Program-made: the position numbers and the translations under genes
Notes under the pieces: generated by a model
Told to the model about the DNA's origin: nothing
Database searches by the model: none
What the model saw: only the letters and a program-made list of their open reading frames with translations
Part shown: piece by piece, positions 52,132 to 62,223 of the stretch
Layout of the letters: the number at the start of each line of letters is the position of its first letter
Position numbering within the stretch: the stretch's first letter is position 1
Assembly: GCA_026770025.1 (NCBI GenBank)
Contig: JAMXDE010000008.1
Coordinates: 2,728,001-2,792,000 of the forward strand
Source of the DNA: Craspedostauros australis
Taxonomy: Eukaryota > Bacillariophyta > Bacillariophyceae > Mastogloiales > Achnanthaceae
Reading direction: 5' to 3'
DNA length: 64,000 nt

Positions 52132-52283
52132 GACATCGCACAGATACGAGTCGCGAGTGGCGACGACAATGTCTGAAGGACATGGCAATCAAGACTAATA
52201 AAATCTCATTCACGACTAACAGTGTTCGTAAGTCCGTTAAAATGCACCCGAACCACCATGTCCGGCAGTTTACCGGAAGCCCC

Positions 52284-52761
52284 TGATGATCGGAGACATC
52301 ATGGTTGATCGGCGCGCCTCTCGATCTTTTTCTTTTCGCGCAGATCTTGTGCGTTTTTAATAAAACACTTTGTCAGTACTGAGAAATAGTGACACACAGT
52401 AACAGAATCATTCACGAATTATCAATACTACGATGGATGTGGGTAGAGCAAACATCATACTCATCGTCCTGCGGCGAAAGCATCATTGTGTTGTTGATCG
52501 TATTGCACTACGACTAATCCTATAATATGAGTTACTCTACACACGACGTGATATGCATATTCCTACTTGTTCTGCAAAAGCACTCCCCCTCACTTGATGG
52601 GAGAACAGCACATCGGGTCGTTAACGATGTGCGTCAGCGGCGTTTCAGCTCGTTTCTGGCTTGGCTGTTGTTGTGCAGTGATACAATGCATGCGGAAGGA
52701 TCAATTGAAACAAATGAATGGCACGGGTGTGAGTGTTTCTGAATATTCTGCATCACACAAA
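52284..52761. other. Intergenic after the inverted-repeat element
   Basis: No supported gene. It has the octamer TACGACTA at 52509-52516. A 71-codon plus frame (52527-52742) shows no features. Confidence 0.4.
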
Positions 52762-55700
52762 TCACAATGCCACGCCATGTCCAATCTTACCAATCGCCGT
52801 CTCCGCTGCCGCCTCGATTTTATCTTCCTTCGGCAGCAACTCTTTCGCGGTCTTGCCGGCCTTGTTCTTGAGATCGGCATTGACATCGATATTTTCCGAG
52901 CTCAGCACGTAGCTCATGAGGTCCCTGTAACCACCGGCGCAGGCAAGATGCAACGGGGTGTCCCCGTCGTTGTTGGGACCGTTGAAGTTGATGTTCGTGG
53001 GGTTGGTTTCGACGGCCTTGCGCACCCACTTCAGGTCGCCGGTGCGGCAGGCCAGATGCAGGGGCGTGTCACCGTCGGTTTTGTTGCGGACGTTCATGTC
53101 GATGGTGACGTCGTCGGACTCCTTCAGGAAGGTGACGACATTCTCGTGACCGTAGCGGTGCGCAAGGTGAAACCCGGTGTCACCATCGACGTTCTGGATG
53201 TTGACGCCGACCTTGCCTTCGTCACCGTCGGAGAAGTAGTTGAGGAGGCTGCGCGTGCCGAAGCAGCATACCAATGACACGAACCCTTTGGGTTTCTTCG
53301 TGTCGTCTTCCTCCTTTTTGTCATCGGCCGGATCGGACGCGAGGAAGTACTGCACGATGTTGAGATGCCCGTAGCGGCATGCCAGATGGAAGGGCGTATC
53401 GCCGTGGTTGTTCTTCTTGTTGGGTTCCGTCTTGATCTTATCCGACTCCACCAATGCGCGCGTCCATTCGAGGAATCCCGATTGGCACGCGAGATGCAGC
53501 AGGGTGTCCGTCCTGTTGTTCGTCTTGTTCTTGATGCCGGCCTTCGTCTGCGACGATTGGATCAGGGTGCGCAGCCAGGCGGCGTCGGCCGAACGACAGG
53601 CCAGATGCAACGGCGTGAGGCCGACACTGTTGCGAATGCTGAGATCGACCTTGGCGCGTGGCGATTTGAGGAAGTAATCGGCGACGTCCTTCTTGACGTA
53701 CCGGCAGGCCAGATGCAGCGGCGTGTTGCCGTTGCTGTTTTGGATGTTGACGTCGGGCCGCAGTCGGTCGGACTCGATCAAGGTGCGCACCCAATGCAAG
53801 CTGCCTGCCCAGCACGCCAGATGCAACGCCGTGTTGCCGTTGTCGTTTTGCATGTTGACGTCGATGTCGGCCTTGGTGCATTTGATCAGGTAGGCTCCGA
53901 CCTCCTTGTGTCCATGCCAGCAGGCCAGATGCAGCGGTGAGTTCCCGCTGTTGTCGCGGATATTGACATCGATGTCGGCCTGTTCCGATTCGACCAGGTA
54001 CTCGACCGCGTCGCGCTGTCCATGCCAAAAGGCGAGATGCAGAGGCGCCTTGCCATTTTTGTTTTTGATGTTGCCATCGATGTTGGTCTCGTCGGACTCC
54101 ATGAGGAAGGCCACGACGTCCTTCTGTCCATACTGGCACGCAAAATGGAGCGGCGTATCGCCATCTTCATTCTGAATGTTGACGTTGACCTCCGTCTTGT
54201 CCGACTCCACCAGGTACTCCACGGCGTCCCTGTGACCATAGCGACAGGCAAGATGACACGGCGTGTTGCCGGCCTTGTTGGTGATGTCCGCATCGATATG
54301 GATCTTATCCGATTCCATCATGAATTCGACGATGGCCTTGTGGCCGCTCATGCAGGCGAGGTGCAGGGGCGTGTTGCCCTTGGTGTTTTGGAGGTTGGCG
54401 TTGGCCTTGATATTTTTGGATTCGACGAGGCATTGCAGGACGTCGGCGTGGCCGTGGCGGCAGACGAGATGCAGCGGCGTGTCGTTGTCGTCATTGTTGG
54501 GGACGGTGGCATCGAGCGTGGTGCGTCCCGATTGCGCGAGGTATTCGATGGCCTCCTTGTGACCGAATCGGCAGGCGAGGTGCAGGGGTGTGAAGCCGTC
54601 CTCGTCGCGGATATTGACGTCGAGATTGGCCTTGTCGGACTTGACGAGGTATTCCACGACGAGCCTGCGGCCGTTGCGGTAGGCGAGATGGAGGGGCGTG
54701 TTGCCCTGGCTGTTCTGGACGTTGACGTCGGCATGCGTCTTGGTGGATTCGACGAGGTAGGCCACGATGGTCGCGTGTCCGGATCGGCAGGCGTAATGGA
54801 GGGCCGTGTTGCCGTCGTTGGCGCGGATGTTGGGATCGACGTTGGTGTGCTCAAAATCCACGAGCTGGCGCACGAGATCCAGGCGTCCGCTCTGACATGC
54901 AAAATGGAGCGGCGTCTTGCCGTCGCTGTCGCGGATGTTGAGATCGAGGTTGACGGGGTCTTCGTGAACCAGGATGCGGATCTTCTCCGCGTCGCCATTT
55001 TGGCATGCGACGTGGACGGGGGTGTTGCCGTTGCCATCGCGGATGTTGGCGTTGAATTTCATCTCGGCCATCATGGCCATGTAGGGCAGCAGACCGGGTA
55101 TGTTGCTGGCGCATGCGTAGTGGATGGGCGTCTTGCCGTGCTTGTTCTGAATGTTGACATTGATGTTGTCGGGATCCGCCTCGAGCAGGGCCTTGATGGA
55201 ATCGGCCTGATTGTGGACGCAGGCGTAGTGCAGCGCCGTGTCGCCGTCGCCTATGTTCTGCTCGTTGATGTCTAGATCGACCATCTCCGATGCCAGCAGG
55301 TACTTGACGATGTGCTTGTGCCCGAAGCGAGACGCCAGATGCAGCAGGGTCTTGCCGTCGTTGTCTGTGAGCTCGAAATCCACCTTGTTGCGGCCCGTCT
55401 CGATGAAGGCCTTGACCCAGTCCACGTCGCCCGACCAGCAGGCCAGATGCACCGGCGTGTTGCCGTTGTTGTCCTGGATGTTGATGTCGATGGCGAGATC
55501 CTTGTTGGCCATGAAGTAGGTGACGAGATCGAAGTGCTTGTACCGCCATGCCAGATGCAGGGGAGTGTTGCCGTTGCTGTCCTGCACGTTGATGTCGACG
55601 GTGCCGCCGTTGAGCTCCACCAGGTACTTGACGAGGTCGATGTGACCGAAGCGGCATGCGAGATGCAGCGGCGCGTCCCCTGATTTGCTCTGGATGTTGA

Positions 55701-56115
55701 CGTCGACCTGGCCTGGCTTGGCCTCCACCAGCGTGCGCACCCAGTCGAAGTAGCCCGACCAGCAGCACAGGAAGAGGGGCGTCTCGCCGTTCCGGTTCTG
55801 CACGTTGACGTCGATGTCGAAATGATCCGACTGGACGAGGTAGTCGAAGAGCTCCTTCCTTCCGTACCAGCAGGCAAGGTGCAGCGAGGTGTCGCCGTCG
55901 CTGTTCTGGCTGTTGACATCGACCGTGGCGTCGTCGGCTTCGAGCAGAGCCTTGACCGCCTCCACCTCCTCCATCTGGCAGGCCTCATGCAGCTTGTTGC
56001 CCGGCACGCTGGAGCTGCTGAAGCTCGCTCTGCGGTTGTATTCCGCCTTGGCCGGATTCATGGTCTCGTCTCCGTTCATGCCCTCTGCTGGTGTGTTATG
56101 TGTATGCACAGCCAT
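52762..56115 (-). CDS. Ankyrin-repeat protein with about 28 repeats
   Basis: A single exon of 1117 codons. After a short N-terminus (to about residue 40), ankyrin repeats run almost to the end. I count about 28 copies, each with a NGNTPLHLACRYGH-type signature and then VEYLVES-type helices, plus half-repeats at each end (KLHEACQMEEVEAVKALLE at the start). The unit is about 37 residues because of an extra DVNIQN-type hairpin. One unit near residue 955 (KPKGFVSLVCCFG) is degenerate. No other domain or membrane segment is seen, so it is probably a scaffold or binding protein. The partner is unknown. Met 13 (MNGDETM) is an alternative start. Confidence 0.9.
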   Translation of the reverse strand: MAVHTHNTPAEGMNGDETMNPAKAEYNRRASFSSSSVPGNKLHEACQMEEVEAVKALLEADDATVDVNSQNSDGDTSLHLACWYGRKELFDYLVQSDHFDIDVNVQNRNGETPLFLCCWSGYFDWVRTLVEAKPGQVDVNIQSKSGDAPLHLACRFGHIDLVKYLVELNGGTVDINVQDSNGNTPLHLAWRYKHFDLVTYFMANKDLAIDINIQDNNGNTPVHLACWSGDVDWVKAFIETGRNKVDFELTDNDGKTLLHLASRFGHKHIVKYLLASEMVDLDINEQNIGDGDTALHYACVHNQADSIKALLEADPDNINVNIQNKHGKTPIHYACASNIPGLLPYMAMMAEMKFNANIRDGNGNTPVHVACQNGDAEKIRILVHEDPVNLDLNIRDSDGKTPLHFACQSGRLDLVRQLVDFEHTNVDPNIRANDGNTALHYACRSGHATIVAYLVESTKTHADVNVQNSQGNTPLHLAYRNGRRLVVEYLVKSDKANLDVNIRDEDGFTPLHLACRFGHKEAIEYLAQSGRTTLDATVPNNDDNDTPLHLVCRHGHADVLQCLVESKNIKANANLQNTKGNTPLHLACMSGHKAIVEFMMESDKIHIDADITNKAGNTPCHLACRYGHRDAVEYLVESDKTEVNVNIQNEDGDTPLHFACQYGQKDVVAFLMESDETNIDGNIKNKNGKAPLHLAFWHGQRDAVEYLVESEQADIDVNIRDNSGNSPLHLACWHGHKEVGAYLIKCTKADIDVNMQNDNGNTALHLACWAGSLHWVRTLIESDRLRPDVNIQNSNGNTPLHLACRYVKKDVADYFLKSPRAKVDLSIRNSVGLTPLHLACRSADAAWLRTLIQSSQTKAGIKNKTNNRTDTLLHLACQSGFLEWTRALVESDKIKTEPNKKNNHGDTPFHLACRYGHLNIVQYFLASDPADDKKEEDDTKKPKGFVSLVCCFGTRSLLNYFSDGDEGKVGVNIQNVDGDTGFHLAHRYGHENVVTFLKESDDVTIDMNVRNKTDGDTPLHLACRTGDLKWVRKAVETNPTNINFNGPNNDGDTPLHLACAGGYRDLMSYVLSSENIDVNADLKNKAGKTAKELLPKEDKIEAAAETAIGKIGHGVAL

Positions 56116-56130
56116 GTGTTCCCACTATTC

Positions 56131-56184
56131 TTGTTGTTGCTATTGCTATTGTTGCTATTGTTGCTATTGCTATTGTTGTTGCTA
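56131..56184. repeat. TTGCTATTG-type microsatellite upstream of the ankyrin gene
   Basis: Imperfect tandem TTGCTA/TTGTTG units lie 16-70 bp before the ankyrin start codon, probably in its 5' leader. Confidence 0.85.
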
Positions 56185-57263
56185 CGATTGGTGCTATTAA
56201 TGTGTCGTAATGTTGTATTGTTGTGTAGTTGTCTGTTCTGCAGAAATCAAGAAATGAATGAGGTTGAGCGCATTTGAATGAGTTGAGATGGATTGGTGGA
56301 AAGTGGAAGCGCAGCAAAGAATGAGAAAGAAGATCACATGAACGACGATCAAGACTTTCTCATCCAGCCATTCCTCCCATCCGAAAGAACGCTCTTGCAG
56401 CCCGCAACCGTCTTGGTACTCTCTCTCTCTCTCTCTCTCTGGAGACGACGGCACTGCTTGAATCTTGGGAACTTCAATGGAAAGGACTCCACGCATTGGC
56501 AATACTCACTCTTGGTGGATTCTCTTCGTGCAATGCCAACCAAGTATCACGGGATGGTTTCTTGCTCAACAGCTGTCTACTACTATGATGATGATGATGA
56601 TGATGATGGTGCAGACCTGAGTACTATTGGCAACTCGCAATGTCATGGATGGGAATCGTGAGAAAGGATGGACGGTCCTTTTGAGTGGCGGTCTCTGCCT
56701 CTGTCCCTGCGCAAATGCCAGTGCGCGTTGGATTGGGAGTGTCTTTGGGTACAGGCAGAGTACGCAGTGGTCATCGAATGGTGGACGGCAGTCCTTGTTG
56801 TTCTTCTCTCAAACAGCAACGGCAACGGCAACGATGAAGGCGCCTGTGTTCCTCTGTGCTGTTTCATTTTCATTTCTTCCATCGCCATGGTTTTGTTCAC
56901 GATTCTTGTTCGCTGCGAAGCGACATCACGGCATGCAGTTTCACGTGTCCGTCTTTGGCTTCTTGGCGATACCATCCGCCAAACACGAATTTGGCAACAA
57001 ACCTGTCCCGTTTTGTCGTGTTGTTTCCGTTCCTGTATTGATGACGTCAGCATCAAACGACGAACCAGCAAAGAGTCGTGATTTGAATACTTCGAACGCA
57101 AGTTGCTGAATAGTTGGTCCTTCTAACATTTGGTACTCCCCGTTGTGAATTGGAGGTACTGTGCAAGAAGTCTACATGTTGGAAACAAGAGGTTCGTCCA
57201 AGACCAAAAACGATGAGTATGCGCGTGTTGTTTGTCGGACAGGATTTAAAGTCATTGGGATTG
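56185..57263. other. Intergenic, upstream of the ankyrin gene
   Basis: No supported gene. A CT dinucleotide run lies at 56419-56440 and an ATG trinucleotide run at 56586-56609. Frames on both strands at 56627-57109 overlap and show no domain. Confidence 0.4.
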
Positions 57264-57971
57264 ATGGACATGGAGGATCATGGCATGTCGGTTCGATTGT
57301 GGCCGGCATGGTTGCCGCTGTTGCTTCTCCTCTGCGAGTCTGTCAGCGTCGCACAGACGCTATCACCGACGATGTGCAACACTCCACCAGCGCCCATCAA
57401 GGTGGACAGGTCAAACAAAACCGGCATTTCAATCGGAATGAGTTCGCTGCGATGTCTGGGTGGATTGCGCCCCACACAAGATGCGGTATCGTTGCACATT
57501 GCCATGACACATGCGGCGGCAACGAGAGACTCTTCCACCCCAAAGGCCATGGCCTCGGACTATTCCTGTTCCGTGGGTGGGTGTGGGTGGGCAAACGGTT
57601 GGGCAGAGCCAAAGAGGAACGCAACGCACCGCAACTCTGGAGTGGAAGAACCAAGCGAGCCAAATTATTCTTGTGGATTGGTGGTGGCACCGAACATGGT
57701 CGCTGCACCGGGCCCACTGTCAACGTCGGACATAAACTGCAGCAGCAACAACAGCAAGGTGTGCACATCGTTCCGTCAACACGAAGAGCGACACTTTGGA
57801 CTGGTCGTGATCCTTTGTTTCCGACTCTGGAGCTTCCGATGTCTGGAATGTCCACTTGTAGTTGCACCTTCTTGCTACGATTACAATGCAGGCATCACTC
57901 ACACAGAGTGCACGATTCCGAGCAGTTGTTGCTGCGTTTCCGCCAATTCATCTCTCTATCTGTACTCTTGA
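57264..57971 (+). CDS. Possible secreted cysteine-containing protein
   Basis: From ATG 57264 (or 57285) the frame gives 235 codons. It begins with a good signal peptide (WPAWLPLLLLLCESVSVA, then QTLSPT). The remainder is rich in Ser, Cys, Asn and Pro with several potential N-glycosylation sites, but no family is recognised. A second frame over nearly the same interval (57161-57976) is also open, which weakens the case. The signal peptide is the main support. Confidence 0.4.
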   Translation: MDMEDHGMSVRLWPAWLPLLLLLCESVSVAQTLSPTMCNTPPAPIKVDRSNKTGISIGMSSLRCLGGLRPTQDAVSLHIAMTHAAATRDSSTPKAMASDYSCSVGGCGWANGWAEPKRNATHRNSGVEEPSEPNYSCGLVVAPNMVAAPGPLSTSDINCSSNNSKVCTSFRQHEERHFGLVVILCFRLWSFRCLECPLVVAPSCYDYNAGITHTECTIPSSCCCVSANSSLYLYS

Positions 57972-59500
57972 TTTGATCGTCGTCTCTGAGACTCTGTCTC
58001 TTTTTGTCTATCGCTACTTTGGTCTTCTGCCGTGTGTGGGTACGAATTGAGTTTGTCTTGGCTCGCATCATGATGTTTACAAGCACGACGCCCGCTCGTC
58101 AAGGGTTGGCACGCACGAGCTACTATACATGTATTCGTACGACTATGACACGACGGGAGTACGCACGGTCGCATGGCATCGCACCACATCCGACACAGTG
58201 GCAGCCTTCAGTCTGAGCCCCGGTACAACTCGTTGCGCGCAGAGTACTCGTCGCTGACGACATGCGGGATGCAAGCATGATGACCCATGAAAGACTGAAG
58301 AAGGAATGGAGGATTGGCACAGCCGACAACAAACCGGGCGCACGATGCCTCCCTGGGCTGGATAATAGTAGTACTGACACGAGCCCGCAAGGAGAATCAA
58401 AAGGACGCGGCGAACGATGTTTGTTCGCGCTGTTCGTGTGACCATCATAGGGAAGAGCAGCCGAGTCTGCTCCGCGCGCGTACCCTGATCTTACGACGGC
58501 TCCTCGCGCCTCGCATAGCTCGTATGGGCGTTGGTATCCGAAAGATGAAACTGCTTGATGTCCTGCCAGAAGGTGGAAGATCGCAAGTATGGAGAGTGGA
58601 TTGTGTTGTGCTTGCTCCTTGGTGGCTCTTTCCATGTTCACCTTTCGACAGGATCGAAGTGGCAAGCGAAATGCCAAAGAGACGATGATGTGTTCATGCA
58701 GAGAAGGATCCGTTTGCGCATCATCGTTGTTCCATCAGTTTGTGTGACTGTTTTTTTTGGATGCGCAACGGTCCCAACTGACAACAACGCCCTTCTAGCA
58801 GAATTCTCTCAGCCCGAAGCGGTCATGTTTCCACTTATGCATTCGGCAAAACAATCAGATTGATACGAGCCTCAGCATAAGTGAAATCTCGCCGGTTGAC
58901 CGAAGCGGTCATCAGGCACATATGGTGTAGACAATCTGTTGGGCCAACGCCAAATCGGATTAGTCTCCCACTGTTCGTCGAAGCAGGAGGCAGTAGGGCG
59001 TCCGTGAGAAGCGTAGAAATGTCAAAATGTGAGGACGATTTTGTGTTTCCTCAGAAACACTGTGTGATGAATGTCGCATGTTGTCTTCGCGGGGTTTGAA
59101 GTTGGTCGTTGATTGTCGTTGCTGTTGTTGAACTGTTGAACTGTTGCGGAGCCTCCCACGAGTCCACCAGCTTGGAGGAGTATGTTTGGCGTGTCAAGCA
59201 GAGCATTGCGCGATGTGTGATGCCTGTGTTCTGTGTGGTGTGATGTTGTGTTCCCTCTCTGTTCGACATCGTCTTGTGCCCGTATTTCGGCGTTGGCCAA
59301 CGCTGTCCACATGAACGCGCCATGTGTGTGGTGGTCGATGAACCGCCGCGACGACACTGCCTTCATTTCATTTCACTCGATTTCATTTCGCTCCAGGCTG
59401 CGCCATCCTCATTCTCACAATTTTCAACACAGAGCAATTGAAACCCAAGCCAAACCAATTCAAGCCAGCCCGAGCCAAGCCAAACACTTCCCATCTCATC
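57972..59500. other. Intergenic region
   Basis: No supported gene. It has the octamer TACGACTA at 58138-58145. A 184-codon minus frame (58123-58677) has no domain and overlaps others. Confidence 0.4.
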
Positions 59501-60409
59501 ATGATTGCGCACACAACAACCTCAAGCCCAACCTCGGTCACAGGCGCAGTACCCATGCGTGCCATGTACCCAACGAAGACAATGACCGCGGCAGCACCAC
59601 AGCAGTACGGCGCATCGCCAGCACCCGTTGCCACGCAGTACAACCGATTCCCTGCGGTGACCAAGCCGATGATCTTCTCCCCGCTCCCACCGATGCCACT
59701 CTCGCTGGCCACGCTTCCTCTGTACCGCCAATGGAACGGAACAGCAGCACCATCAAGAGCACTCGCCCATCCATTCGCCACCACGATGCATCACAGAATC
59801 GTCACACCTGGCAACACCTCTCCATTCCATGGCGCAACGCCAGCACCAGCAATGGTAGCAACGATGGCGCGTCTGCACCCTGCGTCGGCACCAGCAAGCC
59901 CATCGCACTTGCCACAGCAGCCTCCTTCAGCTCTCACAACAAGAACGCCTCCAAAAACTGCCAACAACCCTTCCATCCACAGCACGTCGCGTCCACGATC
60001 GAAACCGAAGACGAAGCGAGTGACCGCACGACCACGCGCAATTTCGCTCGACACGTCCACATCACCGCTCATGGCACTTTCCGAAGCCGTGGCGATCGTC
60101 GAAGCCAAGACGGTGTCACCGCACAAGGCATCGCCAAACCGCCGCGGACCATTGAAGAAGAGGATCATGATGGACCGCAGAAGCCAGCATCTGCGACGCA
60201 ACAGCTGTCCCGTCGTCACCACCACGACAAGAGGCGGCTTTCCCATGCCATGTTTCGGCAAGAACAAGGCCGTCACGATCTGCACGTCGCGCAATTTCCA
60301 ATCCTGCAAGGAACTCATTTGGAAGAAGAGCCTGCGCAAGGAGATGCAGGTCCGAAAGCAGCGACGGGCGATGCAGCAGCAACAGCGACAGCCACAGCGA
60401 TCGTGCTAG
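59501..60409 (+). CDS. Unrecognised basic, disordered protein
   Basis: From ATG 59501 (MIAHTTTSS) the frame gives 302 codons. The frame opens 21 codons earlier, in a repetitive CCAAGCC-type leader. The composition is Pro, Ala, Thr and Ser-rich, becoming Arg/Lys-rich. A short C-terminal segment looks conserved (GGFPMPCFGKNKAVTICTSR, then SCKELIWKKSLRKEMQ). A competing frame on the same strand (59233-60438) is longer but has the composition of a shadow. No family is recognised. Nuclear location is possible from the basic clusters. Confidence 0.5.
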   Translation: MIAHTTTSSPTSVTGAVPMRAMYPTKTMTAAAPQQYGASPAPVATQYNRFPAVTKPMIFSPLPPMPLSLATLPLYRQWNGTAAPSRALAHPFATTMHHRIVTPGNTSPFHGATPAPAMVATMARLHPASAPASPSHLPQQPPSALTTRTPPKTANNPSIHSTSRPRSKPKTKRVTARPRAISLDTSTSPLMALSEAVAIVEAKTVSPHKASPNRRGPLKKRIMMDRRSQHLRRNSCPVVTTTTRGGFPMPCFGKNKAVTICTSRNFQSCKELIWKKSLRKEMQVRKQRRAMQQQQRQPQRSC

Positions 60410-62223
60410 AGAGACAATCTTCAGTTCATGACTCATAGGTAGCACAGCCCACATGTTGGGATCAGTCAACAAACACCATCGAGAGGAGAGTTTGTCCATC
60501 CGATACCCCCCAACGGCAAAAGCCTCGAGGCAGAACTACGTAAACCAATTTTGTACCCCAATTCGCAGCATAGAATAGTTAGTAAGCAATAGCAGTATAA
60601 TAACACCAAAGCATCCGCATCCGCGTCCTTATCCGCACTGCGTGTTTTCATCAAGGGCTCGGCACAGCCTACTCTACAGCTCGGTCCATTCAATGATGCA
60701 TGATACTATTACTATCGCAAGCAGACTCGCAGATGCTGTTGGTGGAGAGAGGCCCCCGCAACCAGAGCTCACACTTGACGCACATCGCACCTCGCCGAAG
60801 CGAGTGCGATCCGGATGCACCGTCACCTTCACTGGAGTGCCCGATCCTCCGCGATCGGAGAATCCAATGTGCGATGGGTCTCCAAGTATGGCCTCTCGCA
60901 ATGGAGATAGTGCATCTCCGCCCCTTTTACTGGCCATGGGTATGCGTGTATCGCGCCACTGCCCAGCCGGTTTGATCCACCATCGGCACCGTGTTTGGGC
61001 TTATCGGATTGACGGCTTGCAGTGTTGGCGGCGACAATTCATCTTTGATCTCTCTAGAACGAAGTTAGATTGCGTGACTCGTCCAAGTCACGAGGTGGTC
61101 ATCGCGAATGACGCACCGTTGACGGCCAGTCGCCATCATCCCGATACGGACAGAACACAATTCGAAACGAGGCGGTTTCGTGCTGACACACGAGGTGCGG
61201 TCCTGTGAATTGCTGCGGACGTTGCAGAGGCATTCCATCGCATTGGCTGTATGGCCCCATTCAGGATAGAATCGTACGTTTTTGCGGATTTGACATCGTA
61301 AAACGTGATATTTTTAGATAACGATACAGCGTGTTGTCAATTAGGGTTAGATATATTTAGCTAGCTTATACGACACAAATACCTGGCTGACTTGTCTTCA
61401 CCGCGGACGAAATTGATGACGTCTTTGACGGTCGATATCAGACGGCAATGGAATCCAATGGTGTGGATGGTGACGTTGTCGCAGATTCGGTGTTGCCTTG
61501 ATTCCTTGCGTTGTTGGTGATTTGGTTCTGTTGTGTGCTTCCTTGTTGTGTCAAACAGCACAGCGTTGGTGGCAGCGTTGGTGGCAGCGTCCCTGCACGT
61601 CCATGTTCACAGCAACAGCAACACTTGCGAATACCACACAACACAGTATTATATAATGTAATGGATCACAGTGGCTTATCCTGTGGTATGCAAAATATTG
61701 TATGATATTATACTATTTAATGTTAAGCTTAGTTTGTACATACAAAGTCCTGCGCAACCTGTATCTCTCTCCTTGCTGAGCTGATGGCACGACGCGGAAA
61801 GAGACTGGTGGCGGTAGTGTTGTTTCCTTTGTTGTGTTTCAGTGCTTGTCGGTTGATTTTGACCTTTCCTGTTGTGGCAGCCATCATTGTGCAAATCGCA
61901 ACACGATTTGGGCTGGAAGAAGGCACCAAATGACCACATTTTTTCCAATTCCATGGTTCCGTTTGCATGATCTGGCGTCAGAGCACGTTTTGGTGCTTCT
62001 GATCCTGGTGGTGGGACAGACGTTGAATTAGTCATTTTGAGGGATCGAGCAGACACAAACAACACGAGAATGGGCTCTACTGTCAAACCATTATAATGAC
62101 GAGAACCCAAAAAACACAAGCCAACGATAACACTAACAAAAACCAAATCCAAAACAAAAACTCTGACACCAGTACAGATTCTACGGAATCCTCAAGTAGG
62201 ACGAGAACAGCAACAAACCGACC
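60410..62223. other. 1.8-kb stretch without a supported gene
   Basis: No convincing gene. It has an AT-rich part around 61260-61380 and 61680-61740, and a twice-repeated 15-bp unit GCGTTGGTGGCA... near 61562-61590. A 188-codon plus frame (60642-61208) shows no domain. Confidence 0.4.

Larger units (their letters stand above)
51455..52283. mobile_element. Non-autonomous DNA element (MITE-like) with palindrome arrays
   Basis: The ends are imperfect terminal inverted repeats of about 105 bp. Both begin GGGGCTTCCGGTAAA (51455 inward on the plus strand, 52283 inward on the minus strand) and share further blocks such as TTAACGGAC, TTAGTCGTGAATG and ATGTC. Inside are two arrays of five 29-bp near-palindromic units (51623-51766 and 51985-52131) around a unique centre of about 215 bp. 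No transposase frame is present. Ends reading CAGGGGC on the right and CTGGGGC on the left recall hAT transposons, but I find no 8-bp target duplication. It could also be a foldback-type element. Confidence 0.75.

Noticed and set aside
51445-52293. 8-bp target-site duplication expected for a hAT-like element
   Set aside because: The bases flanking the inverted repeats do not match, so hAT membership is not claimed.
57161-57976. 271-codon frame overlapping the signal-peptide frame at 57264
   Set aside because: It lacks any signal peptide or domain. The overlapping frame is more protein-like, though still weak.
59233-60438. 401-codon plus-strand frame overlapping the frame at 59501-60409
   Set aside because: His/Arg/Thr composition is typical of a frame-shifted shadow, and the alternative frame has a conserved-looking end.
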